Origin: Streptomyces sp. STR69
GTDB lineage: Bacteria > Actinomycetota > Actinomycetes > Streptomycetales > Streptomycetaceae
Assembly (NCBI RefSeq): GCF_024519455.1
Contig: NZ_JALJRY010000009.1
Coordinates: 1 to 64,000, forward strand
DNA: 64,000 nt
Reading direction: 5' to 3'
The notes under the pieces were generated by a model. It saw only the letters and a program-made list of their open reading frames with translations, made no database searches and had not been told where the DNA came from. A program made the position numbers and the translations under genes. Of this stretch, positions 32,842 to 42,401 are shown in pieces. Within the stretch, counting starts at the first letter, position 1, and every line of letters starts with the position of its first letter.

Positions 32842-33849
32842 GTGAGCAACAAAACTACGTTCAGCTTCGGCGCAGCCACGGGTGTCGGTTCCCTGCCCGG
32901 CACCGACGCCCGGGAGGCCGCGAAGACCGCGACCGGGGCCTTCGAGGACTTCCCGTTCCTGCCCGAACTGCCGGCCCGGGGACCCGGCGCGGACATGATC
33001 GGGCGGACCGCCGGGCTGCTCGTCGAGGTGTACGCGCGCGTGGAGCCCAGCGGTTGGCGGATCGGGGACCGGCCGGGGCGGGACACGAAGCGGGCGTGGG
33101 CGTGGCTGGGGGAGGACCTCGACGCGTTCGAGGAGTTCACGCAGGGGTACGAAGGCCCGATCAAGGTGCAGGCGGTGGGACCTTGGACGCTCGCCGCAAG
33201 CCTGGAGTTGAGGAACGGCGAGGCCGTGCTCTCCGACCCCGGAGCCTGCCGCGACCTCGCCGGCTCGCTCGCCGAGGGCCTGCGCAACCACCTCGCCGAC
33301 GTCCAACGCCGTGTCCCCGGCGCCCAGATCGTGCTGCAACTCGACGAGCCGTCCCTGATCGGCGTACTGCGCGGACAGGTCAGGTCCGCCAGCGGCTACC
33401 GCACCTACCGCGCCGTCGACCGCCAACTCGTCGAGGGCACGCTCCGCGACGTCGTCGGGGTGCACGCCAACGGCCCGGTCGTCGTCCACTCCTGCGCACC
33501 GGACGTGCCGTTCGCGCTGCTGCGCCGGGCGGGTGCGGCCGGGGTCTCCTTCGACTTCTCCCTCCTCACCGAGCGTGACGACGACGTGATCGGTGAGGCG
33601 GTCGAGGCCGGCACCCGGCTCTTCGCCGGTGTCGTGCCGGGCACGGACACCGCATTGTCAGACCCTGCCGGTAGCGTCATGGGTGTCAGGACGCTGTGGC
33701 GCAGGCTGGGGCTGCGACCGGGACTTCTCGCGGAGTCGGTCACCATCACCCCGTCGTGCGGACTCGCGGGGGCTTCTCCCGAGTACGCGCGCCATGCTCT
33801 CGCCCACTGCGTCCGGGCGGCGAGATCCCTCGCGGACAACCCTGAGTGA
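32842..33849 (+). CDS. MetE-like cobalamin-independent methionine synthase domain protein
   Basis: A 335-aa protein corresponding only to the catalytic C-terminal barrel of MetE (full MetE is about 750 aa). GVGSLPGTD opens the domain. The zinc-binding region is VVVHSCAPDVPF (His and Cys) with a later cysteine in ITPSCGLAG. So-called core-MetE proteins lack the N-terminal half, and their methyl donor is not settled. GTG start, 15 bp before ligA and on the same strand, so probably co-transcribed. Confidence 0.8.
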   Translation: MSNKTTFSFGAATGVGSLPGTDAREAAKTATGAFEDFPFLPELPARGPGADMIGRTAGLLVEVYARVEPSGWRIGDRPGRDTKRAWAWLGEDLDAFEEFTQGYEGPIKVQAVGPWTLAASLELRNGEAVLSDPGACRDLAGSLAEGLRNHLADVQRRVPGAQIVLQLDEPSLIGVLRGQVRSASGYRTYRAVDRQLVEGTLRDVVGVHANGPVVVHSCAPDVPFALLRRAGAAGVSFDFSLLTERDDDVIGEAVEAGTRLFAGVVPGTDTALSDPAGSVMGVRTLWRRLGLRPGLLAESVTITPSCGLAGASPEYARHALAHCVRAARSLADNPE

Positions 33850-33864
33850 CGGAAGGACAACACG

Positions 33865-36057
33865 GTGGCCGGCGACAGGCAGGCGGAGACGACGGTGCCC
33901 GCAGAGGCACGGGAGAAGCACGCGCAGCTCGCTGAGCAGATCGAGGAGCACCGCTTCCGGTACTACGTGAACGACGCCCCGGTCGTCAGCGACGCGGAGT
34001 TCGACCAACTCCTGCGCGCCCTGGAGGCGTTGGAGGAGGAGCACCCCGAGCTGCGCACGCCCGACTCGCCGACCCAGAAGGTCGCGGGGGCGTACGAGAC
34101 GGAGTTCACCTCCGTCGTCCACCCCTCACGGATGCTCTCCCTGGACAACGCGTTCGACGACCTTGAGCTGGCGGCCTGGGCCGAGCGCGTCCACAAGGAC
34201 GTCGGCGCCTCCGACCACCACTTCCTGTGCGAGCTGAAGGTCGACGGCCTCGCCGTCAACCTGACGTATGAGCACGGCCGTCTCACGCGCGCGGCGACCC
34301 GCGGCGACGGCCGTACGGGCGAGGACATCACGCCCAACGTCCGGACGATCGCCGACATCCCGGACCGGCTGACCGGCGACCGCGTGCCCGACCTCGTGGA
34401 GATCCGCGGCGAGGTCTACTTCCCGATGGAGAAGTTCGAGGAGCTGAACGCCCGCCTGGTCGAGGCCGGCGACAAGCCCTTCGCCAACCCCCGTAACGCG
34501 GCGGCGGGTTCACTGCGCCAGAAGGACCCGCGCGTCACCGCCGGCCGCCCCCTGCACATGGTCGTCCACGGCATCGGCGCCCTGGAGGGCTTCGACCCCC
34601 TCACCCGTCTCTCCGAGGCGTACGCCCTGCTGAAGACCTGGGGTCTGCCGACGTCCACGCACAACAGGGTGGTCGACGACCTCGACGGCGTACGGGAGTT
34701 CATCAGGTACTACGGCGAGAACCGCCACTCCGTCGCGCACGAGATCGACGGCGTGGTCGTCAAGCTCGACGAGATCCCCCTCCAGGGACGCCTCGGCTCC
34801 ACCTCCCGCGCCCCGCGCTGGGCGATCGCGTGGAAGTACGCGCCCGAGGAGGTCAACACCAAACTCGTCAACATCCGCGTGGGCGTGGGCCGTACGGGCC
34901 GGGTCACGCCGTACGCCCAGGTCGAGCCGGTCACGGTGGCCGGCTCGGAGGTCGAGTTCGCGACGCTGCACAACCAGGAGGTCGTCAAGGCCAAGGGCGT
35001 CCTCATCGGCGACACGGTGGTGCTGCGCAAGGCCGGTGACGTGATCCCGGAGATCCTCGGCCCGGTCGCCGATCTGCGGGACGGCAGCGAGCGGGAGTTC
35101 GTGATGCCGGCCGAGTGCCCCGAGTGCGGTACGCCGCTGCGGCCGATGAAGGAGGGCGACATCGACCTCCGCTGCCCGAACGCCCGTGCCTGCCCTGCCC
35201 AGTTGAGGGAGCGGCTCTTCTACCTCGCGGGCCGCAAGGCGCTGGACATCGACCACTTCGGCTATGTGTCGGCCGCCGCCCTCACCCAGCCGCTGGAGCC
35301 GGCGGACCCGCCGCTGAAGGACGAGGGCGACCTGTTCGACCTCACCATCGAGCAGTTGCTGCCCATCAAGGCGTACGTCCTCGACCAGAACAGCGGGCTG
35401 CCCAAGCGCGACCCGAAGACCGGCGAGGAGAAGATCGCCACGGTCTTCGCCAACCAGCAGGGCGAGCCGAAGAAGAACGCGCTGGCGATGCTGGAGACCA
35501 TCGCGGCGGCCAAGGACAGCCCGCTCGCGCGCGTCCTCACGGGTCTGTCGATCCGTCATGTCGGCCCGGTCGCGGCCGAGGCGCTGGCCCGCGAGTTCCG
35601 CTCGATCGAGCGTATCGAGCAGGCCACCGAGAAGGAGTTGGCGGACACCGACGGTGTCGGTGACATCATCGCCGCCTCCCTCAAGGAGTGGTTCGCCGAG
35701 GACTGGCACCAGGAGATCCTCCGCAAGTGGCGGGCCGCCGGGGTCCGCTTGGAGGAGGAGGGTTCCGCCGAGGACGAGGGCCCGCGTCCGCTCGAAGGGC
35801 TGACCGTCGTCGTGACCGGCACACTCGAACACTTCACGCGGGACGGGGCGAAGGACGCCCTGCAGAGCCGGGGAGCGAAAGTGACCGGTTCTGTTTCGAA
35901 GAAGACGTCTTTCGTCGTCGTAGGTGACAATCCTGGTTCCAAGTACGACAAGGCGATGCAGGTCAAGGTGCCGGTTCTGAACGAGGACGGCTTCACCGTG
36001 CTGCTGGAACAGGGCCCCGAGGCAGCCGCCGAAGTCGCGCTTCCGGTCGAGGAGTAG
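33865..36057 (+). CDS. ligA: NAD-dependent DNA ligase
   Basis: A 730-aa ligase that seals nicks during replication and repair. The adenylated lysine is K125 in ELKVDGLAVNL (KxDG). The zinc finger is CPECGTPL...CPNARACPAQ. Helix-hairpin-helix region about 520-610 (GLSIRHVGPVAAEAL) and a BRCT domain at the end (EGLTVVVTGTLEHFTRDGAK). The family-usual length and a GTG start. An Ala/Glu-rich linker precedes the C-terminus. Confidence 0.97.
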   Translation: MAGDRQAETTVPAEAREKHAQLAEQIEEHRFRYYVNDAPVVSDAEFDQLLRALEALEEEHPELRTPDSPTQKVAGAYETEFTSVVHPSRMLSLDNAFDDLELAAWAERVHKDVGASDHHFLCELKVDGLAVNLTYEHGRLTRAATRGDGRTGEDITPNVRTIADIPDRLTGDRVPDLVEIRGEVYFPMEKFEELNARLVEAGDKPFANPRNAAAGSLRQKDPRVTAGRPLHMVVHGIGALEGFDPLTRLSEAYALLKTWGLPTSTHNRVVDDLDGVREFIRYYGENRHSVAHEIDGVVVKLDEIPLQGRLGSTSRAPRWAIAWKYAPEEVNTKLVNIRVGVGRTGRVTPYAQVEPVTVAGSEVEFATLHNQEVVKAKGVLIGDTVVLRKAGDVIPEILGPVADLRDGSEREFVMPAECPECGTPLRPMKEGDIDLRCPNARACPAQLRERLFYLAGRKALDIDHFGYVSAAALTQPLEPADPPLKDEGDLFDLTIEQLLPIKAYVLDQNSGLPKRDPKTGEEKIATVFANQQGEPKKNALAMLETIAAAKDSPLARVLTGLSIRHVGPVAAEALAREFRSIERIEQATEKELADTDGVGDIIAASLKEWFAEDWHQEILRKWRAAGVRLEEEGSAEDEGPRPLEGLTVVVTGTLEHFTRDGAKDALQSRGAKVTGSVSKKTSFVVVGDNPGSKYDKAMQVKVPVLNEDGFTVLLEQGPEAAAEVALPVEE

Positions 36058-36075
36058 CGAGGAGCAGCGGTTGAA

Positions 36076-36115
36076 GGCCACCCGATCGGCGCATACCAGA
36101 TGCATACGGGTGGCC
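36076..36115. terminator. Hairpin after ligA
   Basis: GGCCACCCG at 36076-36084 pairs with CGGGTGGCC at 36107-36115. The 22-base loop itself can form GCAT/ATGC. It lies 18 bp after the ligA stop. Confidence 0.6.
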
Positions 36116-36207
36116 GGGTCGCATTCGGGCAACCGTCTACGACCGCTGCCCGTGGAAGCCTTCTGCGGCCTACTGTTGAGGTGTGCACCTGCCGTGCCCA
36201 GCTGCGG

Positions 36208-36244
36208 TTGGGGCAACCCCCTGCTCTTGGAGAGCCGGGGGAAG
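36208..36244. repeat. Palindromic mini-element, family A copy 2
   Basis: TTGGGGCAACCCCCTGCTC followed by TTGGAGAGCCGGGGGAAG lies in the roughly 270-bp gap upstream of the GGDEF-EAL gene. It shares the layout TGGGG-(C/T)-CCCC-GCTC-loop-GAG-GGGGGA with the copies at 31373 and 44293. In this position it could form a hairpin in the 5' untranslated RNA of the downstream gene. Confidence 0.55.
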
Positions 36245-36327
36245 GGTTTTCCAAACGCGGTGCCGTTGGTGGAAGTCGGGCATCGGACCGCGTGGCGTGG
36301 GCACCGCCGGCTGTGAGAGGGACGGGA

Positions 36328-38589
36328 ATGGAACCGACCGAGAGCGCCCCCCCGGACTCACTCCTGCGCCGGCTCACCGGCGCCTGGCGGGAGAGCCGTT
36401 GGGGAGCGCGCCCCGTGGAGCGTCCGGGCAGCACCCAGCCGCGCGCCACCGGACAGTACTCCACGCCGGACGCGCGCCACGACGCACCGCTCTCCGCCAA
36501 CCACACCTCAGGTCTGCCCGGCGGCGAATCCGGACGGCATCTGACCTGGCCCGCGCTGCCCACGGCGGTGGTGGCCGCGGCCGGCTTCGTCCTGGGCGCC
36601 GGCTTCTTCCGGGCGTTCACCGGCGACCACGCGCTCTTCCCGTTCGGCACCGTCGGCTGGTCGCTGGCCGTCCTCACCGGCATCATCGTCGGCCACCTGG
36701 TCGCCCTCGGCCGCGCCCGCTGGTGGGGCGGCACCGGCTCGGGCGCCGCCCTCACCCTCGGCGTCCTGCTGCTCTACGGCTGGGTCGCCGCCGGCATGGT
36801 CAGCCTCACCGTGGTCGTCCTGGTCGGCATAGCCCGCCGCAACCGCTGGCGCCAGGGCGTGCTGCACGGCGCGGTGGACATATTGGGCATAGCCGCCGGA
36901 GCCCTCGTCCTTGGCGCCTTCGGCCGGGTGCCGTCCGTCGAGAAGCCCTGGAACCCGGACACCTGGACGGTCTACACCGCCCCCGAAGTGATCCTGGTCG
37001 CCCTCGCCTATCTGGCCGTCACCCGCACCCTGCTCTGGTATCTGCACGCCCCGCGCCACGGCGGACTGCCCACCGTCGCCCGCACCGCCCTGCTCAGACA
37101 GGGACTGGTCGCGGTCGCCCTGCTCGGCATCGCCCCGCTGATCTGTGTGGTCGCCGTGGCCCAGCCGGTGCTGCTGCCCCTCTTCTCGATCCCGCTCATC
37201 GCCCTCGACTCCACCCTGTGGATGGCCCGCGCCAGGGCCGAGGAGCAGCTGCGCGACCCGCTGACCGGCCTGCCCAACCGGCAGTGGCTCCTGGAGCGCA
37301 TCTGGACCGCCCTGGACGACGCCGAACGCATCGGCGCCAAGGCCGCGCTCATGCTGATCGACCTCGACCGCTTCCGGTCGGTCAACGACACCCTCGGTCA
37401 TCTGGCCGGTGACCGGCTGCTGTTGCAGATAGCCGACCGGCTGCGGGTGGCGCTGCCGCGCGGGGCGGAGGCCGCGCGGCTCGGCGGCGACGAGTTCGCC
37501 GTACTGCTGCCCGTGGCCGACTCCACGACGTCCGCGACCCGGGTCGCCCGCAACCTCGTCTCGGCGCTCAGCTCCCCGCTCGACCTCGACGGGCTCACCC
37601 TCGTCCTGGAGGCCAGTGCGGGCGTCGCCGTCTTCCCCGACCACGCCCTCGACGCCGAGGGACTGCTGCGCCGGGCCGACGTCGCGATGTACCAGGCGAA
37701 GCGGGACCGTACGGGCGTAGAGGTCTACGAGTCCAAGCGGGACTCCAACACCCCCGACCGGCTCGGCCTCCTCGGCGATCTGCGCCGCGCCCTCGACGCG
37801 CACGAGGTGCAGGTCCACTACCAGCCCAAGGTGCGCTTCGACGGCCAGGTCGCCGGCCTTGAGGCGCTGGTGCGGTGGGTGCATCCGGAGCGCGGGAAGG
37901 TGCCGCCGGACGAGTTCATAGCGATCGCCGAGTCGTCCGGACTGATGCCCCATCTGACGGAGTACGTCCTCGACACGGCCCTCGCCCAGGTCGCCAGGTG
38001 GCGGGCCCAGGGCCTGTTCGTGCCGGTCGCGGTGAACGTCTCCCCGCGCGATGTGCACACCCCCGGATTCGCGGGCTCGGTCGCCGCGCGCCTCGCCCGG
38101 CACGGCGTCCCGGCGGGCTCGCTCCAGCTGGAGATAACGGAACACGTCCTCCTGGAGGACCCCCAGCGCGCCGCCGACACCCTCAACGGCCTCACCGGAC
38201 ACGGCGTGAAGATGTCCCTCGACGACTTCGGCACGGGCTACTCGTCCCTCGTGCATCTACGGCGGCTGCCGGTCAGCGAGTTGAAGATCGACCGGTCGTT
38301 CGTGGCGCGGCTCGCGGTGGACACGGAGGACGCGGAGATCGTGCGGTGCACGGTGGATCTCGCGCACTCGCTCGGACTTCTCGTCGTGGCGGAGGGTGTC
38401 GAGGACGACGAGACGTGGGAGCGGTTGCGGGACCTCGGGTGTGACGCGGTGCAGGGCTGGCTAGTCGCCGCGGCGATGCCTCCGGAGGACATGACGGCCT
38501 GGTTGCTGGCGCGGGGGTCTCGGGGGTGGCAGCGGCCTCGGGCCGCGTTGCCCGCCGCTGCCGCGGACGATCCCGGGAGGATCGGCTGA
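36328..38589 (+). CDS. rmdB: GGDEF-EAL c-di-GMP protein, RmdB-like
   Basis: A 753-aa membrane protein. Residues about 75-300 hold several hydrophobic segments, followed by a GGDEF domain (LGGDEF, G386-F390) and an EAL domain with intact GLEALVRW (E512-L514), N in VAVNVS, and DDFGTGYS. Both catalytic signatures are therefore present. Its place between ligA and gatC matches RmdB of S. coelicolor and S. venezuelae, a c-di-GMP phosphodiesterase that affects development. The symbol rests on position and architecture. An upstream GTG at 36313 is also possible. Confidence 0.82.
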   Translation: MEPTESAPPDSLLRRLTGAWRESRWGARPVERPGSTQPRATGQYSTPDARHDAPLSANHTSGLPGGESGRHLTWPALPTAVVAAAGFVLGAGFFRAFTGDHALFPFGTVGWSLAVLTGIIVGHLVALGRARWWGGTGSGAALTLGVLLLYGWVAAGMVSLTVVVLVGIARRNRWRQGVLHGAVDILGIAAGALVLGAFGRVPSVEKPWNPDTWTVYTAPEVILVALAYLAVTRTLLWYLHAPRHGGLPTVARTALLRQGLVAVALLGIAPLICVVAVAQPVLLPLFSIPLIALDSTLWMARARAEEQLRDPLTGLPNRQWLLERIWTALDDAERIGAKAALMLIDLDRFRSVNDTLGHLAGDRLLLQIADRLRVALPRGAEAARLGGDEFAVLLPVADSTTSATRVARNLVSALSSPLDLDGLTLVLEASAGVAVFPDHALDAEGLLRRADVAMYQAKRDRTGVEVYESKRDSNTPDRLGLLGDLRRALDAHEVQVHYQPKVRFDGQVAGLEALVRWVHPERGKVPPDEFIAIAESSGLMPHLTEYVLDTALAQVARWRAQGLFVPVAVNVSPRDVHTPGFAGSVAARLARHGVPAGSLQLEITEHVLLEDPQRAADTLNGLTGHGVKMSLDDFGTGYSSLVHLRRLPVSELKIDRSFVARLAVDTEDAEIVRCTVDLAHSLGLLVVAEGVEDDETWERLRDLGCDAVQGWLVAAAMPPEDMTAWLLARGSRGWQRPRAALPAAAADDPGRIG

Positions 38590-38623
38590 TTGGCTGCGCC
38601 CATGGGGGAGGGGCTTCTGCGGA

Positions 38624-38673
38624 TTTGCGGCTGCGGGTCCGCTGTGGCTGGTCGCGCAGTTCCCCGCGCCCCT
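38624..38673 (-). repeat. Streptomyces interspersed repeat, family B copy 2
   Basis: Read on the minus strand: AGGGGCGCGGGGAACTGCGC and then GACCAGCCACAGCGGACCCG. It matches the copy at 8200-8243 in the opposite orientation and lies in the gap between the GGDEF-EAL gene and gatC. The common core is GGGGAACTGCGCGAC.AGCCAC. Confidence 0.6.
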
Positions 38674-38810
38674 CACGACGCAACCCTCGTTGCGAAGTGG
38701 ACGATCAGCAGCCGTAGGCGAGGCCTCGCGGAAACCGTTTAACGGCTACGGCCCCCCGCCCCATAGGATTGGCCCCAAACCACACACTCTCACCCCCAGA
38801 GGAACGCTGC

Positions 38811-39107
38811 ATGCCTGGCATCACGCGCGAGGAGGTCGCCCACCTCGCCCGGCTGGCGCGTCTGGAGCTGAAGCCCGAAGAGCTCGAACACTTCGCGGGA
38901 CAGCTGGACGACATCATCGGCGCGGTCGCCCGCGTCAGCGAGGTCGCCGACCAAGACGTACCGCCGACCTCCCACCCGCTGCCGCTGACGAACGTCATGC
39001 GCGCGGACGAGGTCCGTCCCTCGCTCACCCCCGAGCAGGCGCTCTCCGGCGCCCCGGCCCAGGAGCAGCAGCGTTTCAAGGTGCCGCAGATCCTGGGGGA
39101 GGACTAA
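38811..39107 (+). CDS. gatC: Asp-tRNA(Asn)/Glu-tRNA(Gln) amidotransferase subunit C
   Basis: A 98-aa protein that stabilises the GatAB amidotransferase. ITREEVAHLARLARLELKPEELEHF is the diagnostic N-terminal helix and PQILGED is the standard end. It opens the gatC-gatA-x-gatB group. The ATG at 38811 follows CCCCAGAGGAACGCTGC, giving a GAGGA ribosome-binding site. Confidence 0.95.
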   Translation: MPGITREEVAHLARLARLELKPEELEHFAGQLDDIIGAVARVSEVADQDVPPTSHPLPLTNVMRADEVRPSLTPEQALSGAPAQEQQRFKVPQILGED

Positions 39108-39112
39108 TCACC

Positions 39113-40615
39113 ATGACGGACCACAGCAGCATCATCCGGCTCACCGCCGCCGAGACCGCCGCGAACATCGCGTCCGGCGTCCTCACGGCCGTCGAGGTCA
39201 CCGAGGCCCACCTCGCCCGTATCGAGGAGGTCGACGCGAAGGTGCACGCCTTCCTGCACGTCGACCGCGAGGGTGCCCTCGCGCAGGCCCGTGCCGTCGA
39301 CGCGAAGCGGGCCAGGGGCGAGGAATTGGGACCGCTCGCCGGCGTCCCGCTCGCGCTCAAGGACATCTTCACCACCGAGGGCATCCCGACCACGGTCGGC
39401 TCGAAGATCCTCGAAGGCTGGATCCCCCCGTACGACGCGACCGTCACCAAGCGGCTGAAGGCCGCCGACGTCGTCATCCTCGGCAAGACCAACATGGACG
39501 AGTTCGCCATGGGGTCCAGCACCGAGAACAGCGCGTACGGGCCTACCGGCAACCCGTGGGACCTCACCAAGATCCCCGGCGGCTCCGGTGGCGGTTCCTC
39601 CGCCGCGCTCGCCTCCTTCCAGGCACCGCTCGCGATCGGCACCGACACCGGCGGCTCGATCCGTCAGCCGGCCGCCGTCACCGGCACGGTCGGCGTCAAG
39701 CCGACGTACGGCGCGGTCTCCCGCTACGGCATGGTGGCGTTCTCGTCCTCCCTCGACCAGGGCGGGCCCTGCGCCCGTACGGTCCTGGACGCGGCCCTGC
39801 TGCACGAGGTCATCGCCGGGCACGACCCGCTGGACTCCACGTCGATCGACGCCCCGGTCCCGCCGGTCGTCGAGGCCGCCCGCAACGGCAGCGTGCAGGG
39901 CATGCGGGTCGGCGTCGTCAAGCAGTTCCGCGGCGAGGGCTACCAGGCCGGGGTCATCCAGCGCTTCGACGAGGCCGTGGCCGTACTGAAGGAACTGGGC
40001 GCGGAGATCGTCGAGTTGGACTGCCCGTCCTTCGACCTCGCCCTCTCGGCGTACTACCTGATCGCGCCCTCCGAGTGCTCGTCGAACCTGGCCCGTTTCG
40101 ACGGTCTGCGCTACGGCCTCCGTACCGGCGACGACGGCACCCACTCCGCCGAGGAGGTCACCTCCCTCACCCGTGAGGCGGGCTTCGGCCCCGAGGTGAA
40201 GCGCCGCATCATGCTCGGGACGTATGCCCTCTCCAGCGGTTACTACGACGCGTACTACGGCAGCGCGCAGAAGGTCCGTACGCTCATCACCCGCGACTTC
40301 GAGAAGTCGTTCGAGAGCGTCGACGTGATCGTGTCGCCGACGACGCCGACCACCGCCTTCCCGATCGGCGAGCGTGCCGACGACCCGATGGCGATGTACC
40401 TCGCGGACCTGTGCACCATCCCGACCAACCTGGCGGGCAACTCGGCCATGTCGCTGCCCTGCGGTCTCGCACCGGAGGACGGCCTCCCGGTCGGGCTGCA
40501 GATCATCGCCCCGGCGCTGAAGGACGACCGGCTTTACAAGGTCGGCGCCGCCGTCGAGGCCGCCTTCGTGGAAAAGTGGGGCCACCCGCTGCTTGAGGAG
40601 GCACCGTCGCTGTGA
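39113..40615 (+). CDS. gatA: Asp-tRNA(Asn)/Glu-tRNA(Gln) amidotransferase subunit A
   Basis: A 500-aa amidase subunit that frees ammonia from glutamine for transamidation of mischarged tRNA. It has the Ser-cis-Ser-Lys amidase site: lysine in PLALKDIF, serines in PGGSGGGSSAAL and the GTDTGGSIRQPA loop. It starts 5 bp after gatC. The longer open frame upstream is a shadow in gatC. Confidence 0.97.
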   Translation: MTDHSSIIRLTAAETAANIASGVLTAVEVTEAHLARIEEVDAKVHAFLHVDREGALAQARAVDAKRARGEELGPLAGVPLALKDIFTTEGIPTTVGSKILEGWIPPYDATVTKRLKAADVVILGKTNMDEFAMGSSTENSAYGPTGNPWDLTKIPGGSGGGSSAALASFQAPLAIGTDTGGSIRQPAAVTGTVGVKPTYGAVSRYGMVAFSSSLDQGGPCARTVLDAALLHEVIAGHDPLDSTSIDAPVPPVVEAARNGSVQGMRVGVVKQFRGEGYQAGVIQRFDEAVAVLKELGAEIVELDCPSFDLALSAYYLIAPSECSSNLARFDGLRYGLRTGDDGTHSAEEVTSLTREAGFGPEVKRRIMLGTYALSSGYYDAYYGSAQKVRTLITRDFEKSFESVDVIVSPTTPTTAFPIGERADDPMAMYLADLCTIPTNLAGNSAMSLPCGLAPEDGLPVGLQIIAPALKDDRLYKVGAAVEAAFVEKWGHPLLEEAPSL

Positions 40616-40854
40616 GCAACGCACTGTCGAAGGCCAAGGGCTTCAAGAAGTCCAAGTCCGGCACCTATGTGTCCATGGTCACCACCGCGTTCGGCGCGCT
40701 GAGTGTCGCCAAGCAGATCAAGAAGGCGCGCACCGAGCACGACACGCTCCGTCTGATCGACGCCTCGGTCTCCGCCGTCGCGCTCGTCACCGGCTTCGCC
40801 ATCCTGTACCGCGAGTTGAAGCGGCTGGGCGACGACGACGTCCTGCTGGGCTGA
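40612..40854 (+). CDS. Small membrane protein between gatA and gatB
   Basis: An 80-aa protein whose GTG overlaps the gatA stop (GTGA), with an ordinary coding bias. It has a basic N-terminus (KAKGFKKSKS), a short hydrophobic stretch, then one clear membrane helix (ASVSAVALVTGFAILYREL). Not recognised by function. It is placed inside the amidotransferase operon with tight coupling to gatA and 15 bp to gatB. A structural or membrane-tethering role is only a guess. Confidence 0.7.
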   Translation: MSNALSKAKGFKKSKSGTYVSMVTTAFGALSVAKQIKKARTEHDTLRLIDASVSAVALVTGFAILYRELKRLGDDDVLLG

Positions 40855-40869
40855 GAGGGAAAGTTCACC

Positions 40870-42384
40870 GTGACCACCACGACCGACCTGGAGTCGTACG
40901 AGGACGCTCTCGCGTCGTACGACCCCGTCATGGGCCTTGAGGTCCATGTCGAACTCGGCACCAAGACCAAGATGTTCTGCGGCTGTTCGACCGAACTGGG
41001 TGCCGAGCCCAACTCGCAGACCTGCCCGACCTGCCTCGGCATGCCCGGCGCGCTCCCGGTCGTCAACGCGATCGGCGTCGAGTCCGCGATCAAGATCGGC
41101 CTCGCGCTGAACTGCGAGATCGCCGAGTGGTGCCGCTTCGCCCGGAAGAACTACTTCTATCCGGACATGCCGAAGAACTTCCAGACCTCCCAGTACGACG
41201 AGCCGATCGCCTTCAACGGCTATCTGGACGTCCAGTTGGAGGACGGTGAGACCTTCCGGGTGCAGATCGAGCGCGCCCACATGGAGGAGGACACCGGCAA
41301 GTCGCTGCACGTCGGCGGCGCGACGGGCCGTATCCACGGCGCCTCGCACTCGCTGCTCGACTACAACCGCGCCGGCATTCCGCTCATCGAGATCGTCACC
41401 AAGCCGATCGAGGGCGCCGGTGAGCGCGCTCCCGAGGTCGCGAAGGCCTACGTCGCCGAGCTGCGCGAGCTGATCCGGGCGCTCGGTGTGTCGGAAGCCC
41501 GCATGGAGCAGGGGCAGATGCGCTGCGACGTGAACCTCTCGCTGCGTCCGCACGGCCGCGAGAAGTTCGGCACCCGCAGCGAGACGAAGAACGTCAACTC
41601 GCTGCGCTCCGTGGAGCGTGCCGCCCGCTACGAGATCCAGCGCCACGCCGCGGTGCTGAACTCCGGCGGCACGATCATCCAGGAGACCCGCCACTTCCAC
41701 GAGGACACCGGGTCCACGACCTCGGGCCGCGTGAAGGAGGAGGCGGAGGACTACCGGTACTTCCCGGAGCCGGACCTGGTGCCGGTGGCCCCCTCGCGCG
41801 AGTGGGTCGAGGAGATCCGCACCGGACTGCCCGAACTGCCGCTGGCCCGCCGCAACCGGCTGCAGGCCGAGTGGGGCATCTCGGCCTTCGACATGCAGTC
41901 CATCATCAACGCCGGTGCGCTGGACCCGATCGTCGCCACGATCGACGCCGGTGCCGACTCGGCCTCCGCCCGCAAGTGGTGGATGGGCGAACTGGCGCGC
42001 AGCGCCAACGAGTCGGGCACCTCGATCGACGAGCTGGCCATCACCCCGGAGCAGGTCGCCCGGGTCACCGCCCTGGTGACCGCAGGTGAGCTGAACGACA
42101 AGCTGGCCCGCCAGGTCATCGAGGGCGTTCTCGCGGGAGAGGGCACCCCGGACGAGGTCGTCGAGAAGCGCGGTCTGAAGGTCGTCTCCGACGACGGCGC
42201 CCTCACCACCGCCGTCCAGGAGGCCATCGCAGGCAACCCGGGCATCGCCGACAAGATCCGCGGCGGCAAGGTGGCCGCGGCCGGTGCCCTGGTCGGCGCG
42301 GTCATGAAGGCGACCCGGGGCCAGGCCGACGCGGCCCGCGTCAAGGAACTGATCCTGGAGCAGCTGGGCGTCAGCGAGGGCTGA
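40870..42384 (+). CDS. gatB: Asp-tRNA(Asn)/Glu-tRNA(Gln) amidotransferase subunit B
   Basis: A 504-aa subunit that binds the mischarged tRNA and activates its side chain with ATP. EVHVELGTKTKMFCGC near the N-terminus, YPDMPKNFQTSQYDEPIA, and DVNLSLRPHG are classic GatB stretches; the C-terminal YqeY-like tail runs to the end. Cysteines in CGCSTELG...CPTCLGMPG may bind zinc. GTG start with GAGAGGGAAAG upstream. Followed by a strong terminator. Confidence 0.97.
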   Translation: MTTTTDLESYEDALASYDPVMGLEVHVELGTKTKMFCGCSTELGAEPNSQTCPTCLGMPGALPVVNAIGVESAIKIGLALNCEIAEWCRFARKNYFYPDMPKNFQTSQYDEPIAFNGYLDVQLEDGETFRVQIERAHMEEDTGKSLHVGGATGRIHGASHSLLDYNRAGIPLIEIVTKPIEGAGERAPEVAKAYVAELRELIRALGVSEARMEQGQMRCDVNLSLRPHGREKFGTRSETKNVNSLRSVERAARYEIQRHAAVLNSGGTIIQETRHFHEDTGSTTSGRVKEEAEDYRYFPEPDLVPVAPSREWVEEIRTGLPELPLARRNRLQAEWGISAFDMQSIINAGALDPIVATIDAGADSASARKWWMGELARSANESGTSIDELAITPEQVARVTALVTAGELNDKLARQVIEGVLAGEGTPDEVVEKRGLKVVSDDGALTTAVQEAIAGNPGIADKIRGGKVAAAGALVGAVMKATRGQADAARVKELILEQLGVSEG

Positions 42385-42401
42385 GACGCCGTAGGAAATC
42401 G

